NCBI GenBank assembly: GCA_032622095.1
Contig: CP136061.1
Coordinates: forward strand, 190,468,369-190,532,368
From: Siphonodentalium dalli
Lineage: Eukaryota > Mollusca > Scaphopoda > Gadilida > Siphonodentaliidae
Length of the DNA: 64,000 nucleotides
Direction: 5' to 3'
The translations under genes were made by a program, and so were the position numbers. The notes below the pieces were generated by a model. It was not told the origin of the DNA, did no database searches, and worked only from the letters and a program-made list of their open reading frames with translations. Below are positions 1 through 12,100 of this stretch, piece after piece; position 1 is the stretch's first letter; the number at the start of each line of letters is the position of its first letter.

Positions 1-45
1 TGTAATACCTACCTTTTAACGGAACAGTAAAAGAGGCTATTTTAG

Positions 46-116
46 AACATAAATATCAGGCGATCCCATGTAAATGTTCAGAGCTTACCAAGAAAGAAGG
101 TTTATATTATGTTGAT
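46..116 (+). CDS. candidate exon, unknown gene
   Basis: The frame is open from 6 to 223 after a stop at 3-5. Acceptors are possible after 27 or after 45; both enter the same frame at codon position 2. The donor GTAATT at 117 leaves phase 0, which fits the next segment. The encoded stretch includes LEHKYQAIPCKCSELTKKEG. Confidence 0.35.
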
Positions 117-3100
117 GTAATTTTGGCCCGGAAGAGACACACTATCTTTAAAAATATTTTATGTAAATGGTTCACTCAAACGCTTTGTTTCAGTGTGATT
201 GCTTTCCCTTCAGTGCATTTGTGACTTAAAAATACGGGTCGAGTTTTAATTGTGATTTTGTCTGATCAATCTTCCATGAGTTATGGAACATTTTTGACTG
301 AGTTTTCAGGGTTTCCGAATGATAACTCCAGTTGGGTTTGCTTGCTGACCTCCGAACTTGATGTGGTTTTGTTTGTGGACGTTTATCTTCGGTAACTGAC
401 AAAACTTTCACAGATACACGATGAGATAACCAGTTTCATCATGACTGTTATGCTTATGGCAGCCTAATGTACTGTTACTGACTGAGTCAGTAAGGCACTG
501 AATAACTTGAGTATACCATTGGATGAGATTTTGTCAGCTAAACACATGTAGTGTTGTATAGAGGTTAATGAATGTTGGTAGTATTAAAATTCTTCAATGG
601 CATTTGATTATTGTTTTATTTCTTCCCCTCAAATCTTTCTAAGATTAATAATGCCCCTTCATATCTACAAAATAGCCATAGTTATTGGCACACAAGGATT
701 TTTTTTCATACAAATATATTAGACCTGATTGAATCTACAGCCGATAGAAATATTGTGTAATGAATGTATCAAAGCTATACTGATTGCCCCATAATATATT
801 CAACAAAATCTTCTATAATGATTCCATATTCATATATTAATTCTAAGGTTGCCTCTATCCACAGGATTGTCAGCAAGTGAAATGCTTCCAGCCAGGTTCT
901 TCAAACTCTGTGAAGTTATCAAAATTCTTTGATAAGGTAATGTTTTTAATGTGTTTCACACATCACGGTGTAAGCATGTACAGTAATGCCCTAAATAATC
1001 TACTCCTTAACCATAGCACAATTATGGGTAATTTTTCAGGATTTAGTCGGAAATATGGCTTGTTGCCATTCATCAGAAATCTCTCAGTGAGAGCTTTCCG
1101 ATGAATGGCAACAAGCCATATTTCCGACTAAATCCTGAAAAATTACCCATAATTCTGCTATGGTTAAGGAGTCGATTATTTAGGGTATTACTGTACTTGA
1201 GGATTTGCATTTCTTTGCCTTTCTTTGCTTTGCATTACATACCAATTTTTTCTTCGGATTTGCATCACTTTTGACCAAAAATAATGATCACATCTCTACA
1301 CAATATGTTAATAAAAGGGGTTATATTTAAAAAATGAATAGGTAAACTTAAATACGCAACTATCCAATGATCTAAATTTGTTATTCAGACCAAGACAACT
1401 ATTTCAAATGCATAAGTATACAAATAAATGCCATAGTTCTCAGATTTTGTGTTAATTTTTTCGTTTAGGCAATAGAATGTACTCATACTCAAAGTGCCTT
1501 AACTATATTCAGGAACAAATGACTTTCGGCTTTAAAGCTCGGTTTTGGTTGATGCCAAGAACTTATTAAAAAAAAAACCTAATTAGTCTACTAGTAATAG
1601 AGTTTAATATATGCCCGGGAATTGAAAAAACAGAAACCGGGAATGAAACCCCTTCAGATCCGTGAACCGACAATGTTACCGGGAAATGTATGGCTTGTAT
1701 GTACCAGTTGTACAACACGGGTTATGCACAATTTGGCTAGTTTGGGTGATGGGGATCATAAAAATGCAAATTTAGATTAACTAATGGATATTCCAAATTG
1801 TTACATTTGACCTTCTTGGGCCACTTAATGGCATACAAGGTAACATATCACAAGTTGGAAAACATAAAACCATTGTTCTGACTTCCCAAACTTCAAACAA
1901 AATGTTGCCGACATTGTGAACTTCTCATGGCTTCTTGTAACTTGTCTTTGTATGTTAACAATATTACAATATGAACAGTCTATATAGTTCGACAAAATTT
2001 GTGTGTTAATTTCCAATACTGTTTAGTGTCCTGATTTCTTCATTTTATTGGGATCGGATGTAGTCTTGAAAAGTACATTCAGAGCAACACCAAGTCACTC
2101 AGTATAGGTAGCCATTGTGCTGTACATTATGTCTATGTTTCGTAACTTGCGTTTTATCAGAAGCTAAAAAATGTACTGTATAATATCAGCAGAAACTGCA
2201 TGTGTAACACGGTCTATTCACGGCACACACCGCCCATTCAAGAAACTGCATTAACCGATAGCCTGAGATAGCCTACGATAGCCTGAGATTGACGCAATAT
2301 CACCGCAATTGATCATGTTATACACATGGTTTCAAAAGTCTTCTTTCCCACGAGGGGGCCTCGGTGGCTCAATCGGTTAGGGGTACAACTCCAAGCCGTT
2401 TCGCCTTCCAGCGCTGGCGATAAGGGTTCAAATCCATATGTTTCCATCGTGGACTTTGTAACTCGTTATCTGGGAAAGTTGCCAGTTACTTGCCGATGGC
2501 CGGTGTTTTGCCGCACATGGTCGACGAGTTTATCAGCCATTGAAATCACTGTTAGATTAGCCGTAAGTGTGCGGATTTCCTCCACCATTAAAACTGGCAA
2601 TGTCGTGATATGGCCTTAGTGGCTAAAGCGACATAAAACCCCAATCAATCAATCAATCTTTCCCACGAACAGTTCATGCCACTACGTCGTGACTCGTGAT
2701 CTGATGTTGTGAAGTTATGGCTGTGCATGGGCCACGAAACCAAACATTAAGTCCTTAACCCTTCGACGATAGCATGGTCAATACTCACACTTTATGTAGA
2801 ATTTGCAGATATTTAACATATATATTGCATTGTGTGCCGTGCATGGACAAATTAAATGAAATTATGTGCCTTTGTTGTCCTCTGATGTATGATATACCAA
2901 GTGTTAACAAAGCACCCTGTTCCCAGTGCCTACAAATCATATTCCCGGGACACTGGAATGAGTATGGGACCCGGGATTAAACCCTAACTAGTAGCTATCC
3001 TGTCTGTACTACTTTAATATCTGAGTTCACATCTCTTTGCAGATAAGACAAATGACACTGTACTTCTTTAGTGCTATTTTCAAATTGGGTTATTCGAAAG

Positions 3101-6100
3101 CCACAATGGTCTGCAGTCCCATGTTTTTGTATTAATATACACTATATACATATGGGTTCAGCACATTGATTGTATTGTTCTAACTCATCTTTCTCATTTC
3201 TGGCATTTAACACTGCGGATAATGGGGAAATTGCAAAATTTGGTATATGCATCCAATAGACACAATATGCCTCACTGGTTGTCGATAAACAACATTTTTT
3301 TCCATCACACGAGCACAGATATGACCAGACAAGTTTATTATGTTATTCTTTTCATACTTGAAATATTGACAATATAATCTGATGAACTTATGTATAGTCA
3401 AACCCGTAGATTAAAAAAATGCCATAAAATGTTTCGCATCAAAATGGCAGGAACGACCTTTTAGAAGCCCACCGACGATATAATATATATAAAACTCGAA
3501 CGCTATGAATACAGTAATTTCACTATACCGTAACCGGGGATGTAGTTTAGCTGACAAATTCCACGGGACGAACAATCATTGACCAATTTTAAGTGACAGG
3601 GTGATCTATTCAAGTGAGTGCTGATGCGATGGAGATTAGCCTTTGTAGACTTGTAAAATAATACATTCATAACAATTTTTATTTCTTAAACTTCATGGAT
3701 GGATGACCGAGCCCATCAATGGGGAAAGACTGAGGCACTTATATTGACAATTTATTGATTTGTTACACAATATATTGCCATTATTGGCACCAAGTAATTA
3801 TAAATAATAATCTGGTATAATCATATTAAATAAATTAATAAATATATTTATCACATAATTAACCCACAAAACCAGCTTCATAATTATTGGTAAGACACAC
3901 GTGTTATATTAGCGCGAGCGATGACGTCACACCATTATTTAAATGACTTGCGATTGCTGAAGTTTATGATTGATGTTTTCGATGAATACTTCGCATTTAT
4001 TTGATCATGTGATAAAAGGTATCTGAAACTCATTCTATTTTATACGTTAGTTATCAGCCTCGTCCGCTAAATTCTATTTGAGCCTCGGTAAACCTCGGCT
4101 CAAAGTCTATAATTTTCAATGGAAGAGGAATAACTCTATATCTTAGTTTGAATTCTGTTTCATTCTGGGAGCAAGATGGGGAAATGTTTCTAATATATCA
4201 GCTATTTTCTATTACTCTATGGGCACCTTCTGAGACACAGATGCTCCAAATGGTGATGAATTATTGTATTTTAGAGAAATCATTTGTGTTAGTTTATCGA
4301 CGATAGTTGCGTCCCGAATCGAGATGTAAATATTTACAATTGAGCGTAGTTCAAACGATGTTTTCTATGGAGAGGCATGGTCGCAATATTAGTGGAATGC
4401 TACATCCCTTAAGTTAGCATAGCAACTGAGTACTATCTGATCAATTTCACGCATCCGAACAAGTCCATAATATGTCTTTAATATATCTCATATATATTTT
4501 GAAGACCTCTATATGTTTGTATGTCTGTCTGTATGTCTGTCATTTATACAAATCTACGATTCTCGACCGATCGGGACGAAACTTGGTACGTGTGTGTAGT
4601 TTGACCAGGCGGTCGACGTTGTCGTATTGGCGAGCCCGTGCGGCGCCCGCTTCGTGCATGCGCAGACGAGATCTCGGAAACTGGTGGAGCTATCGACTTG
4701 AAATTTGCTATGTGAATATATCTTGCCCCGGATACGAATTTTATCGGGTCGCCGAGCCCGTGCGACGCCAGCTTCGCGCATACGCAGACGAGATCTCGGA
4801 AACGGGTGGAGCTATCGACTTGAAATTTGCTATGTGAATGTATCTTGCCCCGGATACGAATTTTATCGGGTCGCCGAGCCCGTGCGACGCAAGCTTCGCG
4901 CATGCGCAGACCAGATCTCGGAAACGGGTGGAGCTATCGACTTGAAATTTGGTTTTTGAATAGCCCGGACAACGTCGGGCTCATCGATTTGGTTTTGAAT
5001 AGCCCGGACAACGTCGGGCTCATCGGGAGCTATCGACTTGAAATTTGGTTTTTGAATAGCCCGGACAACGTCGGGCTCATCGGCTAGTCTATTATATATT
5101 TTGGAACTTCTGTCTATGTGTGTTATAGACTCAAAAACTGCTCGACCGATCCCAATCAAATTTGGTATGTACATGTCGGCCTACTTTGATCCTGGGAACA
5201 ATATGGGCAGGTCCATTTCATGTGAAACAACAGTGTCCTTGACCTTGACCTCACTCATATAGGCATGTTTCTGGACCTCGACCGACCCAACTCAAATTTG
5301 GTATGTAGGCCTACTTTGATCCCGGGAACAAAATGGGTGGGTCAAACAATAGTTTGTCCAGACGCTGTATATTCTGCCCAGATGGAGGTGATCACAAAGA
5401 AATCCCTAAATAGCCCGGACGAAGTTGGGCGCATCAGCTAGTATAGATACAACGGAGAACATACATTCTTTTCACCTTTAATTGTGAAAATTATGACAGG
5501 TGTCATGCAAAGTGAAAAACATTGTTATAACCATGGTTAATTTTCCAACATCATCCTGCAAATATAAAGTCCAGTACATTATGGTTTGACAACAAAAAAT
5601 GTTGTTTAATATAGGCAATTTAACACTGAAAGTATGCACGGATATCAAAATTAAGGTGAAGAAAGATGGCATCAGAATTGGTGGAAAATATCTGCTAATA
5701 ATTATTTGATTGACAGCTGTGGAAAGATCCATTGTGAGATCCACATATCATGGCACTCTACAATATTTGATAGAACTGGTGTACCAAAATACCTATTTAC
5801 GATATCTTGGATACATTAATAAAGGGAAACATGCAGCATTTCCAATTCCGCTATGCATTGTAACTGGGGAGGTTTTTGTACATATCCATACTAAGGCACA
5901 CTGCCGACATCATGTGCACATATGCCATTTGCCTTATATAGTGCGTTATCCGCCGATTTGAATCATAATATTGATTAAAAAACTCTTTTCGATATTGCAC
6001 TAATGGTTACAGTTAATCAATGTAAAGGTTACAGATTTTTATATGCGATCAACTAATGTGGTAAAGTCAACTTAATCCTAAAACATCGATTATCTGAACC

Positions 6101-9100
6101 ACAATTTATTTATACGTGTTCCAACCTTCTTCTCCACAAGACTAGTGTTCCGACAGAGGATTGTATGAATTTAATGGGGCTTCCCATGATCACATTTTAT
6201 CCTCTGGTGGGATAAATTTTCCAACTAAATGAGGAATATCTTTGCAACATTATTCCAAATGCCCAATTTTGTTGGATATATACCTTTAGCCATCAATCTA
6301 GATATTTGGAAAAGAAGATCTGCTAGCAGATATGATAATATAGTGTGTAAAAACATCATTGGTACAAAGGTACCCTAGTCTAAATAGACAAAAATATTGG
6401 AAAATCCGAAGAAAGTAGACCGTATAATCCGAATAAAGGCAATTCTCGAGTACAGGCTTACACGCTGTGCACATGGATCCATGAAAATGCTGACACAGTT
6501 ATCCAACTCATAATTTGATACCTATAACACATTCTAATTCACTCCCTAACAAATCAATCCAATTTTCCTGATGCTGATTGGGTTTTTGCCCAGGTGAGAA
6601 CAATGTAGCTGTCATAAAATCATATTGAATTTACATAGCTCGACACATTTGTACAAGCTAGAGGCCTGCTCACTAATGTAAAAATCTGAATCATTAAGGA
6701 CAACAATGTAAAGGGGAAATTCAAAGTATGATTATACCGCATATCAGCTTAATTAATTTATGTTGCAGTGAGAATTTAGACAACCAGTTTGTAATAATTG
6801 AAACTGTCTTTTAAAATGAACTGAAGGATGTCTGGTAGATGACGTTATTGATAGCGGGGATGACATAGCAAAAACATAACGGTAGTTCACTATTAAAGTT
6901 TGATGTGGACAATGACTTCTGATGCAATGCGATGTCTATGACCTGTACTCCATTGGTACAAACGAAACTTGCATTTATTAATGTAATTTATGGATCTCCA
7001 ATGTGAAACTGGCATGACAGGCAGATATGGAATTAGAGTCAATGGATTTCACAGATTGCTTTCTAATGACTCAGTTTATATCTCTTTGAAATATGGGACA
7101 TTTTCCAGGATGAAGTGACAATTGTGCTTTGTTATGGTGATAGCCCACTAAGCCCAGCATGCGGTAAAAGATACCCACATACTTCGGGTTCTGTCCATTA
7201 ATATTTTACCAGAGTTATATCCCTTGTTTGACTTGGAATTTCTTAATGTTGTGTTCTTATGAAATTTTCAGCTTGTAACTTGGACATGGATCATTAAATT
7301 TGGTTACAGTGATTTGGTGTGGTCGTAGCCCAGTTTAGGGGAAGACGATACCCACTTCTGGGATTTAGAAAATAAAAAAAAATTCCATGCATACAAATAT
7401 TTAGTATTGCCCACTCTCCATAGAAACTGAGTGTCGGCGGCACATGCCACACTTGGCTTTGCACTTGTTAATATATGGCTAAGAAATAAAGAATTCATGT
7501 GTTGTCAAAGAAAAGAAACCCTATCTTTAACCCTTTCAGTGCCAAGTCCGATTTTTGTATCAACCCATATTTCCTTGATCATTTTTCAAATTTATTGATT
7601 ATAATAATGTGATACATTGATGGAAAGAACTCTAAGAGATCAAGGAAATGTGGGTTGATACAAAAATCGGACTTGGCACTGAAAGGGTTAATGGCCTGCA
7701 TATGATACTTACTGTTGGACTTCATAGAAACGTGGAATGCTGAAGCATATTGGATGCCTGCATTTTATTTGGCATCAGTAGATAAACAGTAACTTATTTA
7801 CGTATCCTGAACTTCAGTGTCGTTTAATTTTCAGGTCATAGAGAGGAAGTATTACACCAGAGAGAACCAGGTGGGTTTCTTATTTTATTATCTCATAATT
7901 TATTCAACCTAAACACATGTCAGATTTCACAAATTATGCATTAGTAAAAGTATCTCTGGAGAACTTATTTATGGAACTAAATCATTCTAAAAATGAACAC
8001 TATCATGATGGGAGCTGCACTGGTGCAGCTTTAAAGACCCTGCACCAGTGCATTCCCATATATATGTCCCACATGGAGCCTCGCATATATAAGAGAATGC
8101 ACTGGCTTACAAGGTCAAGGTAAATACTGTTAGGCCAATGTATTCTCTTATATACCCGTATGTGAGGCTCTCTATAAGAGAATGCATTAGCACAGGGCTT
8201 TCTCAAAGTTTCAGGAAGCTCCAGTCATGGAAGGGTTAATTGCCAAGTGTTTGAATCAAAATTGGAATGAGCATTTGTTGAATATTCCAGCTGAACATCT
8301 CTACAAATAAATACTTGGCAGTGTTTCTCTGCCTGCCATCTACTTATATAATTTGAACATCCCTAATAATTGACATAAAACATGTTTATTCCCACAAATT
8401 ATTTTGAAAGGGTTTCTCCACTTGAAGTCTGCTTATATGATATGTACATCCCTACAAATGAAGAATAGACCATTCCATTGTGTACATTTGTAACTGAATG
8501 GAAGAATCCACTAAGTGATCGTAGACTTTTAAAAATTGCAGAATTAGATCATCTAGTTTTAAAGATGGTGTATCTTTTCTGGGCTACAATTACACAATTT
8601 TTTTCTAAACCCGATTTCAAGGCTAAAAATATATTCTTTTGTCAATAAAACAGAGACAAAACAGACAAAATGGAAGATTATGTCATAAAGTCGTTCATTT
8701 CTGATGTAGGCGGTGAAATTTCTTCATTCAAAATTACTTCTGCATTGATGGAGGGTGCTAACGAATAAAGTTCTCCCTCTTGCTGCGCACGATCACACTT
8801 CGAACATCTCAGTGAGATTGCCTGAAGTTTCTATTCTAAAAATAGCTAGTAAAACTGTCCAAAAAGTTTGTTTATATTATACCAGAACAAAATTGATATA
8901 AAATAAATATTAACCCTTTCATGATGGTGTAGCATTAAAGGTCCTGTGGCAGTGGATTCTCTTATATATGTGAGTCTCCCATAAGGCCGTTTATTTCTGA
9001 TGTTGACAGTGATATTTCTTAAAAACATCTCAGTGAGATTGCCTGAAGTTTCTATTCTAAAAATAGCTGGTAAAACTGTCGAAAAAGGTTGTTTATATTA

Positions 9101-12100
9101 TACCAGAACAAATTGATATAAAATCAATATTTCATGATGGGAGCTGCACTGGTGCAGCATTAAAGTTCCTGTGCCAGTGCATTCTCTAATATATGCGAGT
9201 CTCGCATAAGCAGCCTAGCATATATAAAAGAGAATGTACTGGCTTACAAGCTCAAGGTAAATATTAGGGACCTGCGAATATTTGAGATTCGATTCGATGT
9301 CGCTATCGGGCACCCGATTCGAGATCGACACCGAAACGGTCCGCTGATTCGGATATTTTCGAATCGGTGTTACTTTGTTGTAGTCTCGTTTTCTGTGTCT
9401 ACAAACACACGTCAAATGACATGGCCTCACAAAAATTGAAGTACAATGTTGCCAAGTTAGCCAACGTAGGTAATTTTTAATGTATGCCATTCAGAATAGA
9501 CGTGCATTATGCAAATTAGGCCTTTGTGCTTCGATCGCAACCCATGACGGTGATCAATCGCCGCATATATTTATAATCTGTATGGACACTAAGTAAATGT
9601 TTCTACATGGTGCGTGACCGCTAGATGTGGAACTCAATTGATTACCTTACGTTTAGAACTTCAGATATCCAATTTAGATTATATGAGTAAAATTCAATGC
9701 CAGCCGCCGTTATGAGCAACAAAACATAGATTGGAATGAACAGAAACGGTGAGAAACATTAGAACAACCGGTCTATTACGTTCTTAAATTTACGTCGTTA
9801 TGTGCGACCAGTTATCTGCGACACTGCCGGCAGAATTCCTATAAATTTCCTACTTTCAGTTTGTTTCCCAGGGAAATCGAGCGCGTTGCAACAAGTTTCG
9901 ATTCGTTGAATCTTGTTGATAACATTTAACACTTGTAATATGTGTCTGTTTTCTGTGATCCCCTCCATGAAGACAACTGTTGTGAATATGTGATGTAGGT
10001 GTTTGATCTATTGTGGGGTGAACAGTTTACCAGATAACTACCATTGGTATCGGACTACAACAATTGTATATAAGCTGAACGGTGTACACATGTCCGCTTG
10101 TGTCAAATCTTTATTATCTTTATTAAATAATGTAGACAAGTGAATTCCATTCCATGGGGTTTGTAATATGTTGATTGAACTGTCTTTAAGTGTCTTACTG
10201 TCTTACACATCTAGATAGAAATTCAATGCAACGTATTCCAAATCCTCCATGAGACTGAGAGTGACTTGCCTATTTCATGATTTTCCTAAAAAAAAACCCA
10301 CATGTTCCAACGGATGTTTAAGGAGATTAACATTGTTATATATTATCTGGTGAATTTTGCAGTTTTTATACGCCCTTTTGAAAAAAGGCCGTATTATAGT
10401 ATTGGTCTGTCCGTCCGTTAACCTGTTGTCCGGATGATAACTTTAGTTAGAGTGAACCAAAATTAGTAAAATTTGGTATGTGGGTTTATTAGCCGAAAAA
10501 TAAGTTCAAGTTCGAATTTGGGTTCCGCCCGCCAATTTTCACCGGAGTTATGCCCCTTATTTAACGTTTTTTGACTTAGAAAATCCTTAAAATTTGTTGT
10601 CCGGATGATAACTTTAGTATAGTTTATCGGAATGAATCCAAATTTGGTATATTAATTTCTCCCACCAAAACACAGGTCAAGTTCGAACTTGGGTTCTGTC
10701 TGACCATTTTTGGCAGAGTTATGCCCCTTTTTCGACTCAGAAAATTCAGTTTTTCTTATGTTTTTTGGTTTCCGGATGATAACTCGATTTTGGAATGTTT
10801 ATACGCAAAACTCGTTTTTTTGTGGATTACATATATCAAAATACAGCTCAAGTGGGAATTTCGTTTTAATCCGATAATTTTTGCGAGAGTTATGGCCCCT
10901 TTTTTTACGTAATTTGACTTAGAAAATCCTAGTCCAAGTCTTCTCGTACTAAAGCCGGCTAAGATATCGGGATGGAGGTGCCGGTCTTTAGTCCGAGTTC
11001 CAGGCCCATGCATTCCTTTGACAGGACTTAAGCGTTAGTGATCCGCTCAAATAAAACCACAATTATATGAAATAAAATATCACAATTGCTACAATAAACG
11101 GATAGTTTCCGCAGAAGACATGCTATTTTATCTGAAACCCACATCGGTTGTGAATTGAAAGCGGTAATTTAATGTGAAAAGAAACATTTGCCGCAGTGTT
11201 TACATATTTTTTAAAGTATGCGAACTCAGTTGACCTTGCGAACTGCGTTCGGCATTTTCCGTTGAAAATATTCCGTAGATTTTGGACAACAACGCAAATT
11301 ACGATGAATTCTCCATTGTAATCGTAATTATGTGTGTCAATAAATAAAATAATAAATAGATTAATTAAACATTGGAGATATAAATGTAATACACTAAATA
11401 AATGAACCTTAAGTTTGAAAAGTCCCACTAAAACGGAAGAACTATATTTCGAAACTGTGTGATTCGGTTCTCCGATTATTTTATCAACACAGATGTCAAA
11501 TGCACATCACGCATGGCAAGTCAGACACAAGAGTTCTAATTTGCTCCAATTTTGACAAGTTGCTTGCGAAAATTGTCAACAAAACTACCGTTCTGATCCT
11601 CCATTATGTCATTACGTTTTTAGTGCGGGAATTGTTCTGAAAGCACATAGAAAACTGGACTTTCGGGCGATCGGTTTTCGCTATTTTTGTTCGGAAAACC
11701 CGCGCTATATATAGAAACGGAAAGTAGAATTAGTAGAACAAACAGCGGATTATGCCGAACTTATTCGGACCACTTCGGCTTTCGGTTAAAATGTAAACAA
11801 ACAGAGAAACAAATCGATGTGTGTGGCAATCAACCGGAATATTCTATGTGTAATTTAACATTAAAGTTAGATTATTATACACCATTATGACCATAAGATG
11901 TAAGCCTTTCCGATGCATATAGCATCATGTATTGATTTGCTAGGTAAATCCAGTAAAATACACCACAAATTCCCGCCACAGATCGTGGGCGTAAGTCGTG
12001 TCAAAGGATTGGTATACAAGCGGTCTTGGACTAAAGACCAGCATCGCCATCCCAATATCTTAGCTGGTTTTAGTACAAGAAGACTTGGACTAAGAAAATC

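Larger units (their letters stand above)
964..6469. mobile_element. TIR DNA transposon, copy A (heptamer-like tips, 5-bp TSD)
   Basis: The left tip CACGGTGTAAGC at 964 and the right tip (reverse complement CACAGCGTGTAAGCC) at 6469 begin inverted repeats reading on to TGTACT-GAGGATTTGC. CACAT flanks both ends (959-963 and 6470-6474). Internal blocks match copy B (39530-43356) in inverted order: 1200-1560 with 42960-43350, 2930-3410 with 42480-42920, 4270-4390 with 40390-40510, and 5450-6469 with 39530-40110. No transposase reading frame was seen, so it is non-autonomous or decayed. It carries later insertions: a MITE 17 bp inside the tip, a SINE and a tandem block. CAC-type tips with a 5-bp duplication are typical of Transib; that assignment is inference. 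Confidence 0.65.

Noticed and set aside
4472-5174. Overlapping open frames of 75-121 codons on both strands
   Set aside because: They follow the 122-bp tandem repeat on both strands with repeating peptide units; no start context, family signature or splice logic.
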